Part shown: piece by piece, positions 54,766 through 64,000 of the stretch | Numbering within the stretch: the stretch's first letter is position 1 | How the letters are laid out: each line of letters starts with the position of its first letter | Source of the DNA: Sarocladium kiliense | Lineage: Eukaryota > Ascomycota > Sordariomycetes > Hypocreales > Sarocladiaceae | Reading direction: 5' to 3' | Length of the DNA: 64,000 nucleotides | NCBI GenBank assembly: GCA_030734395.1 | Contig: JAUZTG010000029.1 | Coordinates: 1 to 64,000 of the forward strand | Notes under the pieces: model-generated | What the model was told of the DNA's origin: nothing | Seen by the model: only the letters and a program-made list of their open reading frames with translations | Database searches by the model: none | Made by a program: the position numbers and the translations under genes

Positions 54766-56193
54766 TTATTTGACGCTGAAGGGACAGCCTGATGGGCGAG
54801 CCTGTCGGACACGCTGACTCAACTCTAAGAGCTCGCGTTCACCCTGACCCCTCTTCTTGTCCGGACCGACCTCTACCATCGTATACCCCTCTGGGAAGTA
54901 TTTGTGTCCTTCTTTTCCCCCTGGAACTATACCTCCCATCAGCCTAGTCATGCAGGCAGTTGGTCCCCAACGGCTGAGAAATGTCGGCTTGACGTAGTAA
55001 GGGTGTACGAGGTAATTCTCATGGTAGTAACGACCGGTCCTCGGATCCTTTGGAGTGAACTCTGTCACAGGGAATATCCGTGGCAATGATAGGTGCTGAA
55101 GAACAAACCGTCTCACGGCTAAAGCGCTGAAGGTTACGGCCGATACTGTGAGAGAAGGTTCTGGGAAGCTGGCGGCTCATGTCAGCAACCACTCGGAATC
55201 GTAGGGCGTTGCAAATAAGGAGTGTTACAATACCTCATTGCCCACGCGAGTCGATCACCCATGAGAACCCCAATAGCTTCGCGAGCAAAGCCCAGCATTG
55301 GGCGAGGGATGTAGTGTAGAAGAAGAGTCACAAGCTCATCAGCCGTGGTCTTGTTCGTCTGGCATGGCTTCATGACCCTGGCCTCATAATGCTGTGCCCA
55401 GTCTTTGATGTCATGATAAAATGCGATTCCACTGTCCCAAGAGTCATGCTTAAGGTCACTGTAATCGATACTCATGGCATCCCCTATACTCTTCCAGAAT
55501 GTACCAAGGGCACAAATCTCAAGATCTGTGACCTGACGCCACTCAAAGCGATTGATCCATGAGATTGGCTCAGTGATGAAAACGCTGAGGGTGTAGAGCA
55601 GATCGTCGTTGGTGATCTTGCCAGACTTGAGATATGGCCCGTGTAGGTAATTCATCCGAGCTATAGCGTCCGCCGTTCGCTGCTCCCGTGGATCGTGAAT
55701 GAGGAACTCTCCAATGAGGAGGCTCGTGTCTTCGTACCTCCTACTCGCATTCTGTGGAGTGGAAAACATGCCGGTCGCAACCAGCAAGCTGGATATGGTT
55801 GGCACACCATATGTCTTTCCTCGACGTTTAGCTCACCGCGGGCGTTATAGAACAGACTCGGAGTATTGTTACCTTGAAAAGAGCAAAACTCAATGACTGT
55901 TTGAAAACCAGTGGAAACTCCAGTTGAGCCATCGTTTTTATGATAGCATGTGCTTCAGTGTTGGTCATTCGTTGCAGGGATTCCTGGCTTGCATAGCCCA
56001 TCTCTCTTTTCTGTGCCTTGACGCGCCTGTATCGAAGACATCGACAAATCAGGACATAGGAGAAAGCGACTCCGGCAACGACCATTGAGGAATGTTCGCG
56101 CAACATGCGAGTGTTTGTCAGGATTTCCGAAAGCGCGTTGTTCACGCCTTTGCCAAGAGGCTGGTGTGTGAGGGATCGCAGAAGTGCGTCCAT
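54766..56193 (-). CDS. DUF2236 / MpaB-type ER-bound oxygenase
   Basis: Three exons on the minus strand beginning MDALLRSLTHQPLGKGVNNA at 56193. A hydrophobic helix (SMVVAGVAFSYVLICRCLRY) near residue 40 could anchor it in the ER. The catalytic part shows LEFPLVFKQSLSFALFK, FLIHDPREQRTADAIARMNY then LHGPYLKSG (conserved His of the family), DLLYTLSVFITEPISWINRF and CALGTFWKSIGDAMSIDYSD. The third exon ends PSGCPFSVK. Relatives are MpaB of mycophenolate synthesis, which cleaves a prenyl chain, and bacterial latex oxygenases (heme-binding). Its start faces a Zn2Cys6 gene 936 bp away, so co-regulation is plausible. Confidence 0.85.
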
Positions 56194-57128
56194 GATAGGA
56201 AAAGAAACAATGACTGAGCGAAATGATGAATGTTGACTAGTGGAGAAGTGTGAGTAGCCAAATATCGGTGAAACAAGGAACACGAAGCAACACGGCTACT
56301 TTATAGATGGTAGAGCTCGGCACTCTTTGTCTTGTTCAAACAAGGCCCAGGCATGTCCCCCCCCCCCCAATATCGAATCGGTGAGGGGTCGTGCAAGGAC
56401 CTTGCAGAGACTCGTGTGGGGTATTGGAGGGGACTGAGGGCCCAGCCGAGGAAGTCTTGCCTTTTCGAGGTTAGGAGGGGGGAAAGGGCTGGGAGACACA
56501 GGAGCATGGATGTAGTGAATGTCAGTAATGTAATGTCCAGAAGATGAGTGGTTCAGCGCTGAATCCACGCGACATGGCCCGTCTCCTTCTGCTACGGTGT
56601 CGTGTTGCTGTCGTGTTGCGTGACACATTATGGCAACACAATCGATATCCACGGGGGCTGCTGCTATGACGTAAGACATGGCCTCTTCTCTCTTCGTGTT
56701 AAAGCTGCTCAATTGACCAAGAAAGCGACCAGACAAAGTCCTATGGGGAAGCTTAGGCTGGGAAGAATTAGAACACGACGCTTCTACACAGTGGTGGGCT
56801 TCAACTGCCTCGCTGCCGATACAACCTAGCAACCATCCTGTGGGGTGGTGCCGGAGGAAAGGGCGTGAATAATTAAAGACCCCCCCTACGGACGGTCTGT
56901 CTCCCCACAGTGTTCGCGAAATCCGGGGACTGAAAATGCGGGGCGTGACCAAAAGCCCGAACCCGTAGCGGTCTCTTGATCCATAGATGTGAAAATCGAG
57001 AGAGACGTGAATCCCTGCCTCCCATGTCTCTCAAGCGCATGCCTCCACTGCTCGAAATTCTGCCTGCGTTTTGGTGGATATCCTGACTGCGACACAGAAG
57101 AGCCGGCCGTCTTGTTCTCTTCCGTATC
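56194..57128. promoter_or_regulatory. Divergent promoter of the DUF2236 oxygenase and Zn2Cys6 genes
   Basis: No gene is supported. There is a 12-nt C run at 56357-56368 and another C-rich start CCCCCCTACGGACGG at 56881-56895. CGGACGG offers two CGG half-sites for a Zn2Cys6 regulator about 240 bp before the regulator's own start. Confidence 0.4.
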
Positions 57129-59547
57129 ATGGCGACAAGGAAGAGGTCTCTGCTAGCCTGTACGCATTGCCATCGTCATAAAGTAAGATGCGACGCGTAC
57201 AGCCTTGGTCTTCCTTGCACGCGGTGCCAGGAAGATAGTACTACATGCGTCTTACGACAAAGAACCATCAGACCCCGGTAGGTCCATGTACAATCTCCAT
57301 CTTGTCGCTTGCCGTAGCTCACATAACTACTTAGGCCTCCTGGACATCATTTGTTCAAGCAGAGTGAGCCCCGATATATCCAACTCACTGCAGACACCTC
57401 TGGACCAATGGTGAGGGACCAGCCTTCTTGTGAATCTTTCCTACACTACTCAAAATGTCGCTTCGTCACCATTGGCGAGCCTTCTGCTCTCGACAGTGCC
57501 GACGAAGCGCTCCTTACTGCCAAGGGCTGCACGCAGGTGCCCACATACGATCTACTCGAAGACTTCATGAAACAATACTTCATACACATTCAACCCTATG
57601 CACCTCTAATGGACGAGTCTATGTTCTGGAATATCTATGAAATGAAGCCTGATGATGGGCAGCCTCGCCACATTCACCTCCTACTATTACAAGCAATGTT
57701 GTTCGCCAGTTCTCCCTATGTTACGAAGCAAACATTAGGGAAGTGTGGCTTCAAGGACCAACGGACTGCATGGAGCACACTATACCAACGAGCAAAGGTA
57801 AGACTGAGCAACACCCTACATCGTGGGCCCAAGGCTAACAAACCCTAGCTGCTTTACAATTGTCCGATCAAAGTAGATCCCATCACCAGAGCACAGGCTG
57901 CTCTCCTATTATCCCTTTACACATCCAGCGAAGAACCCCAGAACGGCAGTCTGTGGTTATCACACGCCATCCAATCCGCCACGCAAGCCTCTCCAAATCC
58001 TCAAGAAAGGCTACAAAGCTTGACGCAGACCGTCCAAGAATCTTTGTATGATAGACTCTGGTGGTCCATCCTGCTACGAGATAGAATACTCTGCTTAGGG
58101 CTACGCCGTCGGCCGCAGGTGCTTTCCTTCGAGATTAACATGATCAACAGCCTCCCGGAAGAGGCCGGATTCGAGGCAGAGATCAATGGATCCAGAGTAT
58201 ATGATCCCGAAACTCGTCGAACACTCTTCGTTGCCTTTCGCGATTTATGTCAATTTTCTCTCCTTCTGGCGGAAATGATATCCTTGATCTACGGTCACGA
58301 CTGTCTGACGCTACCGATTCTCACCACTCCGGAGTTCCACAGAAGGCTGGCGCTCGTCAACAGCACACAGACTTTACTAGGGTTGTGGAAAACAAGCTCA
58401 GAGATGCTCACATTCGACTACGGGGCAGCCCATGACTCGATCCTTAGATTCAGGCATCTCACCCTCCTATATTATCAGTCTGTTGAGCCGCATCCGATTG
58501 TGCATTAGCAAGATCACTGACCGACAAATGTAGAGCGGCGCGGATTAATTTCGCTCACTACCAAACTCTTCTGATCAAGAAGCACGAGGAATATGTCGAC
58601 GAAGACCTCTCACCTCATATATATCGAGCAGGGGAAATCTTATCCGATGCCACAATGGGTATCATCTCCACCGTGGAGTATTTCGTCATCAACGGCAAGA
58701 TTCAAAACCCACCGCTTTCCTTGTAAGTGCCACGCCCATATCAGCCTGGCCCTCCCGCGGCGAACTGTTCCGCGAGTTCTTCTAACATGCTTCAAGATTA
58801 GGATATCTTGCAATGCCGCTGGTTTTGAGTGCAATCGACTTTAAGCTTGCACCCACGACCAGTGCAATGGAAGACCGGCGTAGAACCGTTGAGTATATAG
58901 GGGAGGTTATCTCGCAACTAAGACGAGTGTATGTCATAGTCGACTTCATCAGCTCTGAGCTGGACAAGATTCTCCAGCTAGCATATTACACATCCTCCAG
59001 AATCTTTCGGCAAGGGTCGTTGCCGGGACAAAACGCATCACCCTGGCCGGTTAATCCGCCTGCGCCCATCGATAATAGCAGGGCGCCCGCGACAACACTG
59101 AACAGAAACTGGCACGAGGCTTTTCTTCGACATACAGGTGCCTATTTGTGGATTTCAACCACCGTGGATTACTATTTCTCGGTCGGGCGAATGCCACATC
59201 TTGATATTCCTTCGGACTTCCTTTCCTCTGTCTCTCCGTTGAATGTGATACGTCTCACGTACCAGCCGGCCCCCAGACAAATAGGAGAAGATATTATCTT
59301 GGAAAATCTACTGGAAAGCGAGGTACACGCGTCTATGGACCTGTCGAAGCAGGCAGTGTTGACTCCGCATGGACGCGAGCAAGCCGCTGGCAAAGTGGAA
59401 CTGGGGGGCGATCTTGTCCCAGTCCTTGACAACGACCAGATCATTGTGCGTACGGGTCCAGAGCCTTGTGAGGAGACAGAAGGGTATGAGCGAGAAAACC
59501 AATGTGGTAAACGGACAGATCTCGATTTCATGAGCTTTGAGGATTAA
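57129..59547 (+). CDS. Zn2Cys6 transcription factor with fungal_trans domain
   Basis: At least six exons. The start MATRKRSLLACTHCHRHKVR leads straight into the Zn2Cys6 domain with Cys 11, 14, 21, 30, 33 and 40 (spacing 2-6-8-2-6). The middle has DLLEDFMKQYFIHIQPYAPL then MDESMFW, LLLLQAMLFASSPYV and SLYDRLWWSILLRDRILCLG (the W-W motif of fungal_trans). Later come HYQTLLIKKHEEYVD and LAMPLVLSAIDFKLAPTTS; the C-terminus is acidic and ends DLDFMSFED. It resembles regulators of the cutinase factor / CTF1-like group, nuclear, substrate genes unknown. It faces the DUF2236 gene. The frame breaks between exons are explained by short GT-AG introns. Confidence 0.85.
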
Positions 59548-59787
59548 TTAACAACACCACCCAGCTTACATCGGACAACGGAAACGAAGGAGAAACATGG
59601 ATATCATAAGCTACAAGGCACAGGTCCGACTTGCTGAAGATAAGATACATTGACTGTTATATGTACTGTGTAGACAGCGCTCACTCACTAAACATGTTTA
59701 CTCTTGGAAATCCCTCTATCCGACCATCGCCACATCCATACTAGGCATTTATACAGCTCTGGTTCATTTTGTGGCAACCAAAAGCCT
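59548..59787. other. Short convergent intergenic region
   Basis: 240 bp between the convergent regulator and cellobiohydrolase genes; no gene or clear terminator structure seen. Confidence 0.3.
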
Positions 59788-61452
59788 TTACAGGAATGAA
59801 GGGTTTGCGTTGGTCAGCAATTGCTCGAAGTAAGCTTGGAACCAAGCACCAGCCTCGGGCGCCGGCTTGAGGGCGTCCGCAAGACCCTATTCAGAGCAGG
59901 AACATTAGTCATATTCCAACTTCGGTCAGATCGGGAATCACTTACGCAATGGTAGTCGTAGCGCACAGCAGTCGTGTCGCTGGTGCCGTCACACTCACCA
60001 CCGGGTTTGATCCAAACAAAAGCATCAACGAGATCATCACCAGTGTTGGCACTTGGCCGCCTGCCGAAGCCAGTACCGATGACGTTGCACCAGTGTCCCC
60101 ACTCAAGTTGCTTAGTTGGCTGGCTTCCGGAACGGCCCTGGTCAACAATGAACTTGGCATCCCAACCATTGCTGGACAGCAGTGGAGCGATAGCGTGGAC
60201 ATATTTCTGCTCATCATACACGGGATTGGGAGTGGTGTAAGATGGGGCAGAGCTAAGTGACCAAGCATTGTAATTGGCGACGTTAGTGGCAAGGCCACGG
60301 AGAGCAGCAGGCCTTCCAGCGTCCTTAAAGACCTGTGCGTACAGTTGCGCCGCGGGTGCCTGGTTGGCTGGCCATCCAAGCCAACCAGCATGACCAGCGT
60401 CGAGGTACATGGCGACGTTGGGCAGGTTGAGCTGCTTGACTGCGTAGTTGGTGCATTCGAGGTACGCAGACTTCGCTCCCGAGCACTTCGCCACATCCAT
60501 GTTGGTCACCATGTTGGCGAGGGAATCCGGCTCTGAGAGGTTGTTAGTGCGATACCACACACGGGGGGCGTGAGATTATTTACCAATAACAAGCAGAATA
60601 CGGATGTCAGAGTACTTGACCACGATGTCACGGATGGTATCAATGTACTTCTTGTAGTTGGCCACGCCACCGTTAGCGATGGAGTACTCGCCATTCGAGG
60701 CGGCTGCAGCACAGTCTCTGTCAGGGAGATCGTAAACCACGAACTGGCCAGCGTAGTTCTTGCCAGCCTTGTTGGCTGCACGGATATCGGAAAGAGTCTT
60801 GTCCATGAGAGGTGTCTTGGAGAAAGTGTCCCTACCGAAGATCAGCGAGGCCCATCACGGTACGGAAGGAGAAAGTATAAACACGCACAGCCACATGAAT
60901 GAGGGAACCTCGGCAACCTTCGCAGCAGCTGTGGCCATGGCACCGCTAAGCTTGGGGATAGCCAATGTGTGAACCTCAGAGGAATAGTACTCGTTGGCCC
61001 ACAGGTCCACACCAGAGAAAGGATTGCCGGACCATGTTGCCGTACCGCTGCCTGTCGGTGGGCGAGTTGTGCTGCTGCTAGAAGCAGTAGTAGTCCGGGT
61101 GCCCGCGGATGTGGATGACACAGGGGCGCTCGAAGTGACACGAGTGCTGCTGCTGCTCGACGTCGAGGTTGAAGAGGGCGCCGAAGATGTTGCAGCAGCG
61201 CCAGGCAGACACTGGAAGTAGTAGTCATTCTGCTTGGTGCAAGTGTTGCCGGCCTGACAGCAAGTTGCGCCGTTCCATGAGATGCCTCCGCATTGTCCCC
61301 TGCCAGAGACTTAGCAATGGTTCACATCTGAGCTGAGGTTTCACTCACCATGTGCTGGCACAAGCCTGCCTCTCTTCTAGTCGATCCTCGAGAGGAGCAC
61401 CGAGAGCGGTAGCCAGGAGGGCCGCATTGAACAGGACGGATTTCGCAATCAT
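59788..61452 (-). CDS. GH6 cellobiohydrolase II with N-terminal CBM1
   Basis: Five exons on the minus strand, about 460 residues. MIAKSVLFNAALLATALGAP is the signal peptide, followed by a DRLEERQ propeptide end. The CBM1 has CASTWGQCGGISWNGATCCQ and CTKQNDYYFQCLP. A Ser/Thr linker follows, then GH6: NPFSGVDLWANEYYSSEV, LMDKTLSDIRAANKAG, FVVYDLPDRDCAAAASNGEY (catalytic Asp region), LLVIEPDSLANMVTN (acid Asp), AMYLDAGHAGWLGWPANQ, LRGLATNVANYNAWSL, FIVDQGRSGSQPTKQLEWGH, FGRRPSANTGDDLVDAFVWI and KPGGECDGTSD. The end AYFEQLLTNANPSFL is near identical to known Cel6A ends. Secreted; releases cellobiose from the non-reducing ends of cellulose. All key residues appear intact. Confidence 0.95.
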
Positions 61453-61540
61453 GTTTACTGGTAGAGGTAGGGCCAAGGTGGTAATTGAACGCTTGAGCTG
61501 CAGAAGAAAGGATGCCAGCGAAGGGGTGGTGAAGCTATGC

Positions 61541-61546
61541 TTTATA
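61541..61546 (-). promoter_or_regulatory. TATA box of the GH6 gene
   Basis: TATAAA on the minus strand lies about 90 bp upstream of the start at 61452, in CGGTATAAAGCATAGC. Confidence 0.5.
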
Positions 61547-63166
61547 CCGAATCGCAGCATTTGCCAAGTGATTGCAACGAGTGCTGAGCGTCGGATCAAC
61601 GGGAAAAACTTGCTCATGGAACTTCGACATCTACAACTTGAGGAGTCTACGGGAATGGGTATCGCACCGCTGTTACCGGGAGGCGGTCCCGTCTAAGCGA
61701 CGCGCAAGGTGCTCCAGCACGTCCTTCACGTCCATCACGGCCAAGCTTACAAAGCTGGGCATCGTGACTAAGGGTTCGCAGGTTTCTGGTATCCAGAGAG
61801 TAAGAGGGAACATCCCCTCCACCTGGAGGCTCATCTCGGAGAGTGATGTTCCTGAATAATTCTGATAAGAGGAAACGCAGCGGGTGCGAGTGTAACACGG
61901 CAAACAGGGACCGACAGATTGCACCACGTCTGATTGCGTAGGCCGAATCCTGTTCTGTAGCCAGACTCATCACGGAGAATCATCGTCAGTTTCCTTTTTA
62001 GACCATGCGTTTAGCGTCTAGACTGTACGGGAGGACGCGACGTAACCAGATCAAACTTACAGACATGACTTGGGAGCCACCGCTACGGCGGAATATATTA
62101 AAGTCTGGTCTAGCCCATGGTAGTATGAGGATCCCTGGACCGAGCCCCCACCAACCTCCAGCGTGGGACGGGAGCAAGGCGAGGGCCTCCCAATTGGCAA
62201 TCTAAACCTCGGAACAGCAACCGATGATGAGCTGCGGCCCCAAAGTACAGTGGTCGCCTCGAGAGCATAGTTACCAAGATTGCAGCGATGATCTTGTCGC
62301 CTTGAGGGTAGTAGCCATCGGAAGGGCCCGAACCTGAGATGGGTGAAGTCTGAATTGCGAAGCACACAGCCAAGTCAACTGAGAACTACATCTCGAACAT
62401 CATGAAGTACGCCTGCAACAGAGTTTCGCGCATCGAGCTTCCATCGTAGAAAACAGCCTAGTCCCGGGATTTGCTCGAGCTATCGACAAACCCGCATCGG
62501 GGTAGTGACAAGAAGGGAACGGAGCATAGGTCGAGTCCAACATGGAGAAGACGGCCGTTCAGAGAAGGTCTAGACGTTCGACCAGTCAGCCACTGACCAG
62601 GGACTTGGCAGTCGACCAATGAGAAGAGATGGGTTCACGGAGAGACGGCACTCACTGAGCTCCGTCCAAATTTCCCTGGGATCGTGCTGAGCGGTTATTG
62701 TCAGCCGGACTAAGCGGCATCAGGCACGAGACGAGTCCTGGTCATCCTGGATGGCGAGGAGAGCAAAGCAAAGGATGCAATGGTGGATGGCAGGAGGAGG
62801 AAGGCGCCTGGTGGAGTACTACTGGTCGAACCTGCCGTCTTGGGACCTTACGAAGGTCTCCTGCAGTATGGACCCGCGTAAAGTGGTCCGTCTGACTTCA
62901 GTGATGATAACCCTAACCCTCGCGCTATGGTGTCCCTCTCACCGCCTTGGAGAGCTCCCTGGCAGAATGACCCCTCCTATTCACCCAGCTGCAATCACTG
63001 GTGGCCCAGTAAGGAGGACTAATCGGCAACGACTTCAAGGCTGATACCGACTCGCCTTTGATCAGCTTGCGCTTCTACTGATGCCGCCAGGTTTCTGAGT
63101 CCCCCACCTTGGCAGTACCAGTCACCTACAACCCGACTTGCGCGACGTCGAGTCCAGTCCGTCAAC
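61547..63166. other. Divergent intergenic region, GH6 and AP-2 mu
   Basis: No gene is supported in 1.6 kb. AACCCTAACCCT (62909-62920) is a telo-box-like site 247 bp before the AP-2 mu start. GTGGGACGG at 62163 and GGGGAGAACC-type G-rich boxes may be carbon-regulator sites for GH6, unproven. Confidence 0.4.
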
Positions 63167-64000
63167 ATGCTTTCCGGGGTCCTCATCTTCAATCAAAAGG
63201 GGGAGAACCTGATCTTCCGTGCCTTTCGGAACGACTGCCGCCCCCGGCTCGCCGACGTCTTTCGGATCCAGGTTATCTCCAACGCCCAGGTGCGCTCGCC
63301 GATTTTGACACTGGGCAGCACGACCTTCAGCCATGTCAAGCATGAGAATATCTATCTTGTCGCCATTACCAAGAGCAACGCCAATGCAGCTCTAGTGTTC
63401 GAATTCCTCTACCGGCTGATCCAGCTTGGCCGCGGATACTTCGGCAAGTTCGATGAAGAGGCCGTCAAGAATAACTTCGTCCTGGTCTATGAGCTTCTCG
63501 ACGGTAATCCACCTCCCTTCATGGAGACCTGTGTCGCGTATACTGATACTCATCCAGAAATTATCGACTTTGGCTACCCTCAGAACACCGAAACCGATAC
63601 GCTGAAAATGTACATCACGACCGAAGGCGTCAAGTCAGAAGCAAGACCAGAAGACACCTCCAAGATTACGATGCAAGCAACGGGTGCACTATCGTGGCGG
63701 AAAGCGGATGTCAAATATCGCAAGAACGAGGCATTCGTTGATGTTATCGAGGACGTCAACCTGCTCATGTCCGCCACGGGTGCAGTTCTGCGTGCAGATG
63801 TGACTGGCCAGATCGTCATGCGGGCATATTTGTCAGGAACACCAGAATGCAAGTTCGGTCTTAACGATCGGCTGCTGCTGGATAATGACGGTCTCCTGAG
63901 CTTGCCCAGCGGCAACAAGATGGGTACCAAGGCAACCAAGGCTGCTGCAGGAAGTGTCACATTGGAGGACTGTCAGTTCCATCAGTGCGTGAAACTCGGA
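63167..64000 (+). CDS. apm4: AP-2 complex subunit mu (clathrin adaptor), 5' part
   Basis: Start MLSGVLIFNQKGENLIFRAF at 63167. Exon 1 runs to 63503 and is joined over a 54-nt intron (63504-63557, GTAATC...CATCCAG) to exon 2, giving LLD|EIIDFGYPQNTE. The longin-like N-terminal domain is seen in NIYLVAITKSNANAALVFEF, LYRLIQLGRGYFGKFDEEAV and NNFVLVYELLDE. After TEGVKSEARPEDTSKITMQA comes the mu homology domain: WRKADVKYRKNEAFVDVIED then VNLLMSATGAVLRADVTGQI and MRAYLSGTPECKFGLND. The gene leaves the window after about 260 codons. It would bind cargo in clathrin-mediated endocytosis at the plasma membrane. Confidence 0.93.
   Translation, partial: MLSGVLIFNQKGENLIFRAFRNDCRPRLADVFRIQVISNAQVRSPILTLGSTTFSHVKHENIYLVAITKSNANAALVFEFLYRLIQLGRGYFGKFDEEAVKNNFVLVYELLDGNPPPFMETCVAYTDTHPEIIDFGYPQNTETDTLKMYITTEGVKSEARPEDTSKITMQATGALSWRKADVKYRKNEAFVDVIEDVNLLMSATGAVLRADVTGQIVMRAYLSGTPECKFGLNDRLLLDNDGLLSLPSGNKMGTKATKAAAGSVTLEDCQFHQCVKLG

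Noticed and set aside
56357..56368. 12-nt C run as a functional element
   Set aside because: Most simply a homopolymer prone to sequencing error; no structure around it.

Overview
The window is nuclear DNA of a filamentous ascomycete (Pezizomycotina, probably a Sordariomycete). The evidence is short introns of about 48-65 nt with GT-AG borders and CTAAC/CTGAC branch sites, TTAGGG-type telomere repeats, telomere-linked RecQ helicase (TLH) remnants, AT-rich decayed repeats with RIP-like G-to-A changes, Zn2Cys6 regulators, and secreted families typical of plant-associated fungi (Egh16/GAS1, GH6 cellobiohydrolase with CBM1, secretory lipase).

Layout. (1) 1-2697: left flank carrying the 5' part of an Rtp1/TANGO6-like gene that stops abruptly at a telomere array. 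(2) 2698-2801: 17 perfect CCCTAA repeats, oriented as the left end of the chromosome that continues to the right. This is a telomere joined end-on to a broken gene, either a real fusion or an assembly join. (3) 2802-6145: subtelomere with degenerate telomere motifs, a run of mini-hairpins with 3-nt loops, four long tandem units each holding a perfect 20-bp palindrome, pyrimidine-rich minisatellites and a retroelement relic with a C-terminal endonuclease-like domain. (4) 6146-10411: a TLH helicase pseudogene (minus strand) cut off at Walker A by a degenerate telomere tract, preceded by a second N-terminal fragment. (5) 10412-16053: AT-rich gene-poor DNA with microsatellites and a Tad1-like LINE relic. 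(6) 16054-26785: a secreted hexapeptide-repeat protein, an Egh16-like secreted protein, and a permease / Zn2Cys6 regulator / M20 peptidase group. (7) 27512-49258: a run of lipid-active enzymes and housekeeping genes (PLD-like, PI-PLC-like, SGNH esterase, lysine methyltransferase, TauD dioxygenase, fasciclin protein, cyclin H, BAR protein, Bli-4-type SDR, secretory lipase, sulfotransferase-like protein). (8) 49701-64000: tyrosinase, rhodopsin-like membrane protein, DUF2236 oxygenase with a divergent Zn2Cys6 regulator, GH6 cellobiohydrolase, and the 5' part of AP-2 mu.

How the genes may work together. The Zn2Cys6 regulator at 23402-25004 lies between an anion:cation symporter-type permease and a divergent M20 hydrolase, which looks like a small uptake-and-hydrolysis unit for an amide or dipeptide-like nitrogen source. 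Several secreted proteins (repeat protein, Egh16-like, PI-PLC-like, SGNH, FAS1, lipase, tyrosinase, GH6) give the arm a secretome bias. The most unusual items are the telomere-gene junction, the nested fossil telomere inside the TLH gene, the hairpin and palindrome repeats, and the KHKDDY repeat protein. All exon structures are manual readings; no similarity search was run.
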